Shown piece by piece: positions 22,581 through 30,198 of a stretch of 35,488 bases of DNA. The position numbers and the translations under genes are program-made. The first letter of the stretch is position 1; each line of letters starts with the position of its first letter. Source of the DNA: Parcubacteria group bacterium CG1_02_58_44 (GTDB lineage Bacteria; Patescibacteriota; Patescibacteriia; SG8-24); contig MNWN01000034.1 in assembly GCA_001872545.1 (NCBI GenBank), forward strand, positions 1-35,488. Direction: 5' to 3'. The notes below the pieces were generated by a model, which worked only from the letters and a program-made list of their open reading frames with translations, did not search any database and was not told the origin of the DNA.

Positions 22581-24419
22581 TCAATCCGCGGACACGCCCA
22601 TCTCGGCCGATAGACGCACGGCCTCATCGACCTGTAACTCGAACGTCTCGATGCCCGTCTCCCAGAAATGCGGGTCAGTAGGATCCTCGCCGAACGGACG
22701 CAGCAGGTCGGTGAGCGGGCGGGTACCGCCGGTCCGCAGCAGGTCCAGATACATCGGCTCGAATCGATCACCGAACTTTTCGCGCAGGCGGTAGAGCGTC
22801 CTGGTCAGCAGTTCGCCGATCGCATAGGCGTAGACGTAGAAAGGTTGGTGGAAGTGGCTGACGTAGGACCAAAGCCGTTCGGCGTGGTCGTAGGAGAAGG
22901 TCTCCCCGGGCGGACCGTAGAGTTCCTGAGTGGTCTGCAGCCAGGCGTCGTTCAGCTCCTCGGGCGACAGGCGGCCGGTCGCATCGTGAATTCGACGTTC
23001 GAAGTTGGAGAAGCCGATCTGTCGAACCACGGAGTTGGCGAAGTCCTCGCATTTCTCCATTAGCAGGGCAAGCGCCGCTCGAGTGTCTCCGGACTGCCTC
23101 AGCCGATTCAGTAGGAAGTCAAAGGTGATCATCTCACCGAAGATGCTGGCGGTTTCTGCGTAGGCCATCGGCGCATGCTGCATCAGCGGTCCCTGCGCCT
23201 CGCCGGCCAGCAGTCCGTGCACGCCGTGACCCAACTCATGGGCCAGCGTGGCCACGTCCCGCGGCGAACCCAGATAGTTGAGCAGCGTGAAGGACAGCGG
23301 ATGTCCGTCGGGCAGGCAGAACGACAGGTTGAAGGCTCCGCCCTGCTTGCCGGGCCGATGCGGGGCATCGACTCGTCGGCTGTCGAACTGGCTCCTGACC
23401 AGTTGGGCCAAGGTAGGACTGAACGACTCATAGGCCGACTCGACCAGCTTCCGGGCCTCACCGAATGGGATGGCCGTGCCGTCGCGGAAGGGGAGCGGCG
23501 CACTGCGGTCGCTCCAGGCCAGACGTTCCAGCCCCAGATGGGCGGCCTTGAGCCGGTAGTATCTCAGCATCGCCGGTGCGGCCCGGTTGACGACGGCCTC
23601 ATGCAGGGCTTCGACCGTACGATCGTCGAGCAGGTTGGATAGGTTGCGGGATGCCATGGGGTGGGCGAAGCCGCGTTCCCGGTCCTCCAGCGACTTGCCT
23701 CGGACCGTAGCCATCAGGGTTTCGGTCGAGAACTTCAGGAAGAACCCGCCTAGGGAGTCGTGGATCGACTTTAGGACGCCGGTGCGTCGGTCGCGGTCCC
23801 GGCTTTCGGTCAGTTCATGAAGGGCTTGCTGCAGGGTCAGCTCTCCGGTCGGCAGGGCGACACGGAGGTCGGCTTTCACCTCGTCGTAGAACTGGGCCCA
23901 GGATGACGGACCGAACGGCTCTCGTTTGGTCAGGGCCTGTTCGACCGGCTCGGAAAGCAGGTGGTCGCGGAAGAGGCGGATCTTCCTGAGCCAGGGCAGG
24001 TGGTGTCGGACTGTCGGGTCGGCTTCGGCCTGCCGTGCGACGGTCTCGTCGGACAGGGCCGCTATCTCGATCTCCAGGAAGGTTAGGTGTTCGCCGAACA
24101 TGTCGGAGATCGACTCTTGGGCCGCGGCCAGCCTTTTCTTGGTCAGCTGATCGCCCGTGTTCAACGCTCGCTGCAGTTCGAGAAAGACGGCCGGACGTTC
24201 GACCAGTACCGTCAGCGTACGGTAATCCTCGATCGCCGGACCGAGCTGCGTGTCGAGTCGGCCGCGGTACTTGGCAGCGAACTGATCGGCCAGTCGGCGG
24301 CATTCGGCCAGGTCGGCGTCGATTTTTGGATCGTCCGGACCGGAATAGAGTTCAGACAGGTCCCAGACTGACGAGTTGGTGCCGAGCGTTTCGTTGTTGT
24401 CGCTTTCGGGGCTGTGCAT
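22581..24419 (-). CDS. pepF: Oligoendopeptidase F (M3 family)
   Basis: A 612-residue zinc metallopeptidase of the M3B oligoendopeptidase F type, which cleaves short peptides in the cytoplasm. The zinc motif is HELGHGVHG, and the third ligand glutamate follows about 25 residues later in YAETASIFGEM. The N-terminal WDLSELYSGPDDPKI block and the C-terminal YVYAYAIGELL and FGEDPTDPHFW blocks are characteristic, and the length matches the family (about 600). It follows the pseudouridine synthase gene by 78 nt in the same direction. The upstream region contains GAAAGAAAG but no clear SD. Confidence 0.93.
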   Translation of the reverse strand: MHSPESDNNETLGTNSSVWDLSELYSGPDDPKIDADLAECRRLADQFAAKYRGRLDTQLGPAIEDYRTLTVLVERPAVFLELQRALNTGDQLTKKRLAAAQESISDMFGEHLTFLEIEIAALSDETVARQAEADPTVRHHLPWLRKIRLFRDHLLSEPVEQALTKREPFGPSSWAQFYDEVKADLRVALPTGELTLQQALHELTESRDRDRRTGVLKSIHDSLGGFFLKFSTETLMATVRGKSLEDRERGFAHPMASRNLSNLLDDRTVEALHEAVVNRAAPAMLRYYRLKAAHLGLERLAWSDRSAPLPFRDGTAIPFGEARKLVESAYESFSPTLAQLVRSQFDSRRVDAPHRPGKQGGAFNLSFCLPDGHPLSFTLLNYLGSPRDVATLAHELGHGVHGLLAGEAQGPLMQHAPMAYAETASIFGEMITFDFLLNRLRQSGDTRAALALLMEKCEDFANSVVRQIGFSNFERRIHDATGRLSPEELNDAWLQTTQELYGPPGETFSYDHAERLWSYVSHFHQPFYVYAYAIGELLTRTLYRLREKFGDRFEPMYLDLLRTGGTRPLTDLLRPFGEDPTDPHFWETGIETFELQVDEAVRLSAEMGVSAD

Positions 24420-24497
24420 GTCTTTCTTTCGGTGATTGTGTAATCTGTCGTGATGCCGAACGGATCGAACAGTCGGACATTAGGGTGTGGATAATTC

Positions 24498-25223
24498 CTA
24501 TCTAAGGCGTCGGACAGTCGGAGACTGAGGTCGGCTATTGCCTTTAAGCTGGGTTACTTCCTGTCCGGTCAGTTCGCGCCAGGCACCCGGCGGCAGCTGA
24601 CCGAGCATCAGGGTGTGGATGCGGACGCGCCTAAGTCCGATGACCCGGTGCCCGACTGATTCGCACATGCGTCGGACCTGCCGGTTGCGTCCTTCTCTGA
24701 TGGTGACGGTCAGGCGGTTTGTGTCGATACGTCGGATATCGGCCGGTTGGGTCTTTGTGCCGTCGAGTTCGACTCCGGCGGCCAGTACGGCCAGGTCGGC
24801 ATCGGAGATGTCCTCGGCCAGTCGGACTAGGTACTCCTTCTCGTGGCCGTAGCGGGGGTGGGTCAGCCGGTTGGTCAGTTCGCCGTCGTCCGTCAGGATC
24901 AGCAGGCCGGAGGATTCGACATCCAGCCGCCCGACAGGAAAGAGGCGGCGGTCGGAGCCGACTAGGTCTAGGACGTTGTCCTTGGCCCGTCGGTCGGAAG
25001 TGCAGATTACGCCGATCGGCTTGTTGACCATCAGGTAGGTATGTCCGACGGACTGCTGGACAGCCTTCTCGTTGACCGTTACTCGATCGTTCGGTCCGAC
25101 CTGCTCGCCCATTTTTGCCAGTTGGCCGTTGATCTTGACCCGGCCGGCGGCTATCAGCTCGTCGGCCTGACGTCGGGAGCAGAAGCCGTTGGCGGAGAGG
25201 TATTTGTTCAGTCTGGTATTCAT
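24498..25223 (-). CDS. rluB: rRNA pseudouridine synthase, RsuA/RluB family
   Basis: A 241-residue enzyme that converts a specific uridine in ribosomal RNA to pseudouridine. The N-terminal S4 RNA-binding domain (RLNKYLSANGFCSRRQADEL) spans residues 3-50. The catalytic domain starts at YLMVNKPIGVICT and has the active-site aspartate D101 in GRLDVESSGLL; EGRNRQVRRM is the conserved C-terminal block. The RluB/RluE/RluF/RsuA choice cannot be settled by eye; RluB is the commonest in this setting. It has a leaderless-type promoter. The protein ends in a short basic tail. Confidence 0.88.
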   Translation of the reverse strand: MNTRLNKYLSANGFCSRRQADELIAAGRVKINGQLAKMGEQVGPNDRVTVNEKAVQQSVGHTYLMVNKPIGVICTSDRRAKDNVLDLVGSDRRLFPVGRLDVESSGLLILTDDGELTNRLTHPRYGHEKEYLVRLAEDISDADLAVLAAGVELDGTKTQPADIRRIDTNRLTVTIREGRNRQVRRMCESVGHRVIGLRRVRIHTLMLGQLPPGAWRELTGQEVTQLKGNSRPQSPTVRRLR

Positions 25224-25230
25224 GCCAGAT

Positions 25231-25259
25231 ATCGTACCGGCGGCCGTTCAACCGGTCAA
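25231..25259 (-). promoter_or_regulatory. Leaderless-type promoter of the pseudouridine synthase gene
   Basis: Minus strand TTGACC (25259-25254), 17-nt spacer, TACGAT (25236-25231), then 7 nt to the ATG at 25223. Confidence 0.7.
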
Positions 25260-25345
25260 TTTGCGGTCAGTTCCGCCAATCGCTCATTCGAACAAAAAGT
25301 TTTTATGTTTTTGGCTAATCTTAGCTCATTATTCATCTGTTACCC

Positions 25346-25374
25346 TTGACAAAAAAGGTTTTTTGTGTCATGCT
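25346..25374 (+). promoter_or_regulatory. Consensus promoter upstream of a transglycosylase-like gene
   Basis: TTGACA at 25346-25351, 17-nt spacer rich in A and T, CATGCT at 25369-25374. Confidence 0.6.
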
Positions 25375-25383
25375 GCGTGGTCG

Positions 25384-25409
25384 GCTGACCCGGAGAGAGT
25401 CAGCTTTTT
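25384..25409 (+). terminator. Hairpin with T-tract between promoter and gene (attenuator-like)
   Basis: GCTGAC (25384-25389) pairs with GTCAGC (25399-25404) followed by TTTTT. It begins about 10 nt after the -10 box and ends 10 nt before the ATG at 25420, and its loop carries GGAGAGA, which resembles an SD. Confidence 0.55.
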
Positions 25410-25419
25410 GAATCAAACC

Positions 25420-26016
25420 ATGAACGACATGAGAAATGATCCAAAGCATATCAGCCTTATCCTCATACTGGCCTTTCTGGTCGTGGCTGTGTCTGTCGAT
25501 CGGGCGGTCGGTGCGTGGGGTGGGGATGCGTTGCCGGGGGTCCATTACGTAAGCGCTGCCGTCCGGGACGAGATGCCGGACGACTTTTCGGCTGAGGAAG
25601 AGCTGCCTCCGACCCGGGTTTTCGAGACCGTGCAGGGCGTACTGCTCGACGTGTGCGAATCCCGCGGCTACGGCGAGGACTGTGCACGGACGCTGTTGGG
25701 CATGCTGTGGAAGGAGTCGCTGAATGACGCCAAGGCGATAGGCGACGGCGGGCGCGCCCGAGGCTACTTCCAGATTCATTACCGTCTGCACGGAATTCCG
25801 GTCAGTTGTGCCGAGGACCTGCGTTGCTCGGCCGACTGGACGGTCAGTTACCTAGAGCAGAACGGCTATCCTCGCTATGCGACCTATGCCGTGCAGTGTC
25901 ACAATGGATGCAACATCAACAACGGTTACGCCGCCTCGGCCCTGCGTTGGGGAGAGCGGAAGTGGAGTTCACCACTGTTTTTGGAAAGGCCGGAGACGGC
26001 AATGGCGTTGAAGTAA
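25420..26016 (+). CDS. Exported lysozyme/transglycosylase-like protein
   Basis: A 198-residue protein with an N-terminal signal or anchor (residues ~11-32) and a soluble-lytic-transglycosylase-like fold. LLGMLWKESLND holds the candidate catalytic glutamate (in KES) and RARGYFQIHYRLHG is the GxFQI-type motif of the family; NINNGYAASALRWGERKW is the typical last helix. Six or more cysteines in the exported part (VCESRGYGEDC, VSCAEDLRC, QCHNGC) could form disulfides. It probably cleaves peptidoglycan in the envelope. The frame continues upstream, but the hairpin and promoter there argue for the ATG at 25420 (or 25429). Confidence 0.75.
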   Translation: MNDMRNDPKHISLILILAFLVVAVSVDRAVGAWGGDALPGVHYVSAAVRDEMPDDFSAEEELPPTRVFETVQGVLLDVCESRGYGEDCARTLLGMLWKESLNDAKAIGDGGRARGYFQIHYRLHGIPVSCAEDLRCSADWTVSYLEQNGYPRYATYAVQCHNGCNINNGYAASALRWGERKWSSPLFLERPETAMALK

Positions 26017-26033
26017 CAAAATGATAAAAAAAG

Positions 26034-26066
26034 AAAAGTCCGACCTGGAAAGGCCGGGCTTTTTTG
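26034..26066. terminator. Bidirectional terminator
   Basis: AAAAGTCCGACCT and AGGCCGGGCTTTTTT form a long stem with one mismatch around a GGAA loop, between convergent genes. Confidence 0.9.
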
Positions 26067-26082
26067 GTTTTCGGATCGTTCC

Positions 26083-27540
26083 CTATAGTCCGACTGCGGC
26101 AGCGGTGACCTCTCCCTCGTCCTCGCTGGTGATCAGCAGCAGAGTGTCGCCGACCGGATGCAGGGCCAGGACTTCCGAACTGCAGGTGACGACTGAGGCC
26201 CAGCGGTAGCCGTAGCCCAGGAAGACCTCCTCTGAGGGTATGGGACGGCGGAAACCCGATTCGATAACGTAGACTGTCGGATCGTCGGAGGTCTTGACGA
26301 GCGTGCCGTCCGGAACGGTGACCGGCTCGCCGACGATGAACATTTCGAGCTGGGTCGGAGCGGCTTGGACGATCGGTTGGTTGGTGAATCTGATGTCGAG
26401 GATCGACCTGTCCCAGATCGGATGGCGAACGCCGGAGTTCACCCAGAAGACGGCGCCCGTGACGCTGTCCTGGACCAGTTGACCGAGCGGATAGGACTCC
26501 TCCGGCATGATGGGCAGGCCCAGCTTGTAGTCTTCGATGTCCGCCGCGAGCACGTCCTCTATCTCCTCCGGATTGAAGCCGATCAGCCGGAAGGCCTCCA
26601 AAGACTCAATCGGGCGACGCTCGTCGCCGGCGAGCAGGAAAATGGCGCCGGTCTCGTCTCGGACCAGGGCCAGATCGGTGAAGGCGATCGGACGCCCTGG
26701 GCTGGCCTGGCTGACCGTTCGGAAGTCGTCGTCGCCGAGTTCGATCGGCGTCAGATGACGGAACCTGCTGTTTAGGACCGAAAGGTTGGTGATGGGACGA
26801 AACTGACTACCTTGGATCAGGGCGAATTCGCCGGTATCGACGTCGGTCAGGAGCGTGCCGTCCGGAAATTTGATATCGGCCGCGCCCTCACCGAACCAGC
26901 GCTGCCAGATGTTCCAGAGGAGCTGATTGCCGTGCAGGTGCGGCGTGTAGCTGTAGAGGCCGGCCGTGGCCAGGTTGGCCGGGGTGACCTGAAGGTCACT
27001 CATCGCATAGGTGATGCCAGGCTGCTTGAGGTAGGACAGGTCGGCGGCGTTGGTCATATACCAGTCCATCCAGCCGGCGCCGGCATCGATCTGCTTGGAG
27101 AAACCTTTGTACTTTTGGGCCAGTTCGCTCGACTTATAGCAGCCGTCGCAGAGCGCATAACCGGTCGCCCATTCCAATCGATTAGCGGTTGGGGCGGCGG
27201 CCTCGACCACACCCGACTCTTTTTGCATTAGAACCAGCACGTACTTGGGATTGACGCTGTAGCGCTTCGCCGCATCGTCCACCAGCTGGGCCGTGCCCTT
27301 CAGCAGTCCATCGACCGGATCAACGTCAAACCGGTCGTTCAGGCTACCCCGTTGATTTAGAAAGCTGTAGATGTCTGCGAACGACATCGCGTTGGCGTCG
27401 CGCATCTCGCTGTCGGAAATGATGTAGTTAGGATTGAAGGAGGCGGCGACGGACGGGGACAGTCCCGGCGTCAGTCCGGCAGTGACGACCAATAGGGCCG
27501 CCAGCCAAGTTTTCCTTGAGGTCTTTTTATGGTCAGGCAT
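26083..27540 (-). CDS. Secreted transglycosylase-like protein with four C-terminal repeats
   Basis: A 485-residue exported protein. A signal peptide covers residues ~1-33 (cleavage near SVAAS). Residues ~55-220 resemble the lysozyme-like domain seen in secreted proteins of Patescibacteria: KYVLVLMQKESGVV with a candidate catalytic glutamate, EWATGYALCDGC, and HLHGNQLLWNIWQRWFG. The rest holds four repeats of about 60 residues with the pattern G-x-L-x(8-12)-[VI]-x(4)-G-x2-RPI: FRPITNLSVL, RRPIESLEAF, RHPIWDRSIL and RRPIPSEEVFLGYGY. These repeats are likely a surface or wall-binding module. It is convergent with the other transglycosylase-like gene and shares a terminator. Confidence 0.75.
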   Translation of the reverse strand: MPDHKKTSRKTWLAALLVVTAGLTPGLSPSVAASFNPNYIISDSEMRDANAMSFADIYSFLNQRGSLNDRFDVDPVDGLLKGTAQLVDDAAKRYSVNPKYVLVLMQKESGVVEAAAPTANRLEWATGYALCDGCYKSSELAQKYKGFSKQIDAGAGWMDWYMTNAADLSYLKQPGITYAMSDLQVTPANLATAGLYSYTPHLHGNQLLWNIWQRWFGEGAADIKFPDGTLLTDVDTGEFALIQGSQFRPITNLSVLNSRFRHLTPIELGDDDFRTVSQASPGRPIAFTDLALVRDETGAIFLLAGDERRPIESLEAFRLIGFNPEEIEDVLAADIEDYKLGLPIMPEESYPLGQLVQDSVTGAVFWVNSGVRHPIWDRSILDIRFTNQPIVQAAPTQLEMFIVGEPVTVPDGTLVKTSDDPTVYVIESGFRRPIPSEEVFLGYGYRWASVVTCSSEVLALHPVGDTLLLITSEDEGEVTAAAVGL

Positions 27541-27548
27541 ACGGGGAC

Positions 27549-27577
27549 ATTATATAGCTTGACCCAATTCGATGGAA
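27549..27577 (-). promoter_or_regulatory. Leaderless-type promoter
   Basis: Minus strand TTCCAT (27577-27572), 17-nt spacer, perfect TATAAT (27554-27549), 8 nt to the ATG at 27540. Confidence 0.7.
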
Positions 27578-27654
27578 GCGGCAGCTGCGAACGGAACGTT
27601 CTCGTCTCTAGCCTGTCCGTGGTAAGCTGGCAACAGTAATTAGGTTTTTTGCGT

Positions 27655-27660
27655 TACTCT
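27655..27660 (+). promoter_or_regulatory. -10 box 9 nt before a start codon (leaderless type)
   Basis: TACTCT at 27655-27660 stands exactly 9 nt before the ATG at 27670. No good -35 box is seen. Confidence 0.5.
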
Positions 27661-27669
27661 ATTAAAGAT

Positions 27670-28392
27670 ATGTTCCGTTGGAAGCATCGGCATCCGGCCA
27701 ATGAAGGCATCGGGGCGTTCATGTGCGAAGTGATATTCGGCTTGGAGGACGGGATCGTCTCGTCCGGAGGCGTGTCGATCGGCATTGCCGCCGGAACGGG
27801 GGACAGCCGTATCGTAGTCCTGTCCGGATTCGTCGTGGTAGTCGTGGAGGCGCTGTCCATGGCCGCCGGTTCCTACCTGTCCGTTAAGTCGGCCCGGCAG
27901 GTAGTCGAAGGTCGGGTGAAAATGGTCAGTCAGGAGATCTCCGCCGATCCCGAAGGGAAACGCTCGGAGCTGAGGGAGGCCTATCGACGGCGCGGTTTCG
28001 GAGAGGCCGAAGCCGCTGAACTGGTCCGGCTCGTTACCCGAGACCCCGAGGTCTGGCTGGAGGAGCTGATCTGCAAGGATCTGGGCATCGGCCTTCATGA
28101 GATGGAACGGGCCAGAGGCAATTCCGTGGTGATGTGGGCGGCGAACATGGCTGGCGGAGCGGTGCCTCTCCTGCCATTTCTGCTCCTGCCGATCGGTCCG
28201 GCGATCGGGGTGGCGTTCGGACTGAGTCTGGTTACGCTGTTCGCGATCGGCTGGTGGAAGGCCCGCAAGACCGGCACTTCCCGCTGGAGGGGTGCGTTCG
28301 AGATGATGGCCGTAGCTGCCTCGGCCGGCGTCGTCGGTTTCTTGATCGGCAAGATCGTAGCCTCGCTGACCGGAGTGGAAATGGTGGCCTGA
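27670..28392 (+). CDS. VIT1/CCC1-family transporter
   Basis: A 240-residue membrane protein of the VIT1/CCC1 family, which moves Fe2+ or Mn2+ out of the cytoplasm in known members. The conserved first helix region reads FGLEDGIVSS, followed by GSYLSVKS, and the acidic cytosolic stretch (residues ~95-145, with EELICKDLGI) is the metal-binding domain region. About five membrane segments can be counted (two before and three after the cytosolic part). A TTG start at 27649 is possible, but a -10 box 9 nt before the ATG at 27670 favours the latter. Iron specificity is not proven. Confidence 0.85.
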   Translation: MFRWKHRHPANEGIGAFMCEVIFGLEDGIVSSGGVSIGIAAGTGDSRIVVLSGFVVVVVEALSMAAGSYLSVKSARQVVEGRVKMVSQEISADPEGKRSELREAYRRRGFGEAEAAELVRLVTRDPEVWLEELICKDLGIGLHEMERARGNSVVMWAANMAGGAVPLLPFLLLPIGPAIGVAFGLSLVTLFAIGWWKARKTGTSRWRGAFEMMAVAASAGVVGFLIGKIVASLTGVEMVA

Positions 28393-28400
28393 ACGGTCCT

Positions 28401-28826
28401 ATGAGACATCGACTTTCGCCCACTAGCCTCAACCTGTTTCTCAACTGTCCGCGCTGCTTTTGGCTGCAGTTCAACCGAGACGTGCATCGCCCCAAGACAT
28501 TCTTCCCGTCGCTGCCCGGTGGGATGGTCTTGGTCATCAAGGACTACTTCGACCGGTACCGCAGCCAGAACGAACTTCCGCCGGAGATCGACGGTCGGGT
28601 GCGCGGTCGGCTGGTCGGCGATCAGAAGCTGATGGACCGTTGGCGTAATTGGAAGACCGGGCTGGAGGCCTCGGTCGTCGAGTTGGATGCGACTCTGTTC
28701 GGTGCGCTCGATGACTGTCTGGTCGACGCCGGCGAGCATCTGCCGCTTGACTACAAGACTCGCGGCTTCAGGCCGGAGAGAGGGAGCGGTATGGAGCTCT
28801 ACTACCGCAACCAACTCGACTGCTAG
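28401..28826 (+). CDS. PD-(D/E)XK nuclease, Cas4/RecB-like, N-terminal part (frameshifted)
   Basis: This 141-residue frame starts with the nuclease opening LSPTSLNLFLNCPRCFWLQ (C16, C19) and holds the catalytic D104 (GALDDCL) and DYK at 117-119. It then stops at TAG inside YYRNQLDC, in the middle of the QxxxY motif that follows the active site in RecB-type nucleases. The remaining part of the domain continues in the -1 frame (next entry). Adding one base after TA at 28825 would give QLDCYALLLE and restore the protein. It begins 8 nt after the VIT1-type gene. The family includes DNA-repair nucleases with or without an Fe-S cluster; function here is not known. Confidence 0.7.
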   Translation: MRHRLSPTSLNLFLNCPRCFWLQFNRDVHRPKTFFPSLPGGMVLVIKDYFDRYRSQNELPPEIDGRVRGRLVGDQKLMDRWRNWKTGLEASVVELDATLFGALDDCLVDAGEHLPLDYKTRGFRPERGSGMELYYRNQLDC

Positions 28827-29122
28827 CACTGCTCCTCGAGGCCGGTGGCTTTGCGGCTGGACGGAAGGGTTACCTGGTCTATTACTACCCGACGAGCATC
28901 TATGGGCAGGGGACAGTCAAGTTCGGCGTCGAGACGGTTGAGATTGAAGTGGATGCGCGGCGGGCTAGGAAGACCTTAGAGCGGGCGGTGACCTGTCTGA
29001 ATGGACCGGAGCCGGAAGCTCATGTTCGTTGCGAGTACTGTGGCTGGCAGGGAGTTGACAGCTCCTTTCCGAAATGGGTGGCATTAAAGAAGGAGACGAG
29101 GAATGCCAGACGTAACCGATAG
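28826..29122 (+). pseudogene. C-terminal part of the frameshifted PD-(D/E)XK nuclease
   Basis: In the -1 frame relative to the previous entry the sequence reads ALLLEAGGFAAGRKGYLVYY, then VKFGVETVEIEVDARRAR, LNGPEPEAH and RCEYCGWQG, which is the normal end of Cas4/RecB-like nucleases with a CxxC that can pair with the N-terminal Cys to hold a cluster or zinc. There is no ATG of its own. The frame ends at 29122, overlapping the next gene by 20 nt. A single-base deletion or a sequencing error explains the break better than two genes. Confidence 0.7.
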
Positions 29123-29576
29123 GTTGAGGTCATTGAAGATCGCTGTAACATCGGAGGAAAAGCAGGCGATCAGAGCTCTGGCGGTTAAACTGGGCTGTAG
29201 GCCCTCGATTCTGATTAGTCAGGGTGCCTATCTGTGTGCTGGACTTCATTCTTGTCCGGTCACCTTCGGTCAAAGATCACCGTCATTTTGGGCTTGGACC
29301 GGTGAGGTGTTTTTGCCTCTCTTCACCGCAGAGACGAACGAAGGGAGAACTTCTCTTGTTGAACCGCCGACCGGACGAGCAGAAGAGAGTATGACCGTGA
29401 GGCTGCCTCTACGGAATTTGGTAGTCTTGAGGCATTGTCTGGGGAGGGAGAGCTGCCAGTCGGGGACGATGTTGATCGTTCGCTGCATCGGAGGGGTCTT
29501 GAACGGTGTGATACCACAGCCCTATGAAGAGCTGGGAGGACGTCTTTATCCCGTTAGGCCGGTTCGAGCGGCCTGA
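29103..29576 (+). CDS. Unknown protein with possible ribbon-helix-helix N-terminus
   Basis: A 157-residue protein. Residues ~9-47 (LKIAVTSEEKQAIRALAVKL, then SILISQGAYL) have the strand-helix-helix pattern of CopG/Arc-type DNA-binding domains, though this is a weak call. The rest (PVTFGQRSPSF onward) is unrecognised and has four cysteines. An AAGGAG lies 8 nt before the ATG, one of the few good SDs in the window, inside the end of the nuclease reading frame. Confidence 0.6.
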   Translation: MPDVTDRLRSLKIAVTSEEKQAIRALAVKLGCRPSILISQGAYLCAGLHSCPVTFGQRSPSFWAWTGEVFLPLFTAETNEGRTSLVEPPTGRAEESMTVRLPLRNLVVLRHCLGRESCQSGTMLIVRCIGGVLNGVIPQPYEELGGRLYPVRPVRAA

Positions 29577-29616
29577 TACTTAAAAACCCCCGGTTTATCC
29601 TACTTTTAGTTCTCGT

Positions 29617-29647
29617 GGCCGCGCTTAAAAGTGCGGTCTTCTTTTTC
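29617..29647 (+). terminator. Rho-independent terminator
   Basis: GGCCGCGCT (29617-29625) pairs with AGTGCGGTC (29630-29638) around TAAA, followed by TTCTTTTTC. Confidence 0.85.
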
Positions 29648-29722
29648 TGCTATTTTCCCTCAATTTTGCGACACTTACATATTTCTTTAGTTTTCTTTTT
29701 TCTACAAACAATCTCCCGACAC

Positions 29723-29751
29723 TTGACGGCCTTATTCCTTTAAGGTTAAAT
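29723..29751 (+). promoter_or_regulatory. Promoter of the regulator-suf operon, with a possible operator
   Basis: TTGACG at 29723-29728, 17-nt spacer, TTAAAT at 29746-29751. The spacer itself (29730-29745) contains CCTTA and TAAGG as 5-bp arms 6 nt apart, a place where the regulator encoded downstream could bind. CGACACTT also occurs twice, at 29669-29676 and 29717-29724. Confidence 0.6.
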
Positions 29752-29778
29752 CCTAGTGTTCAACTGTGAATTAAACCC

Positions 29779-30195
29779 ATGCGACAGTTCTTGAAGGTAC
29801 CTCAGCGGGTCCATAACGCGGTTATTTTGATGGCCGACCTGGCCGAGCATGGACAGGGCGGTGTTTTGGTGTCCCTAAATGAGGTGGCCGAAAGGAATGG
29901 ATTGTCGCGTGGCTTTTTGGAGGAAATCGCGGTGCCGCTCAAAGAGGCCGGACTGATTGAGGCTCGGCGCGGAGCGAATGGCGGCTATGCGCTGTCCCGC
30001 CCGGCGGAACGGATCACCGTTTCCGACGTCGTGACCGCGATCGAGGGGCCGATGGCCTTCGTTGGCTGTCTGGGCGGCGGATCGTGCGGGTTGTCCGGCA
30101 CCTGCTCGACGCGGCGTGTCTGGGCTAACGTCCAGCGACGGGTCGAGGAAACTATGGCCGAAATGTCCCTGACTGACGTGCTCGGCGGACGCTGA
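29779..30195 (+). CDS. Rrf2-family (IscR-like) Fe-S-sensing transcription regulator
   Basis: A 138-residue winged-helix regulator. The DNA-binding domain is residues ~8-75 (VSLNEVAERNGLSRGFLEEI, KEAGLIEARRGANGGYAL). The cluster-binding loop holds C97, C103 and C109 with CxxxxxC-CxxxxxC spacing like IscR. IscR uses a histidine three residues after the last Cys as its fourth ligand; here that position is R112, so cluster binding may be by three Cys plus another ligand. It heads the suf genes with a 3-nt gap to sufB, so it very likely adjusts Suf expression to Fe-S supply by feedback on its own promoter. Confidence 0.9.
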   Translation: MRQFLKVPQRVHNAVILMADLAEHGQGGVLVSLNEVAERNGLSRGFLEEIAVPLKEAGLIEARRGANGGYALSRPAERITVSDVVTAIEGPMAFVGCLGGGSCGLSGTCSTRRVWANVQRRVEETMAEMSLTDVLGGR

Positions 30196-30198
30196 CCT

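Noticed and set aside
28800-28840. Programmed -1 frameshift in the nuclease gene
   Set aside because: No X-XXY-YYZ slippery site or downstream stem is seen; a single missing base explains it better.
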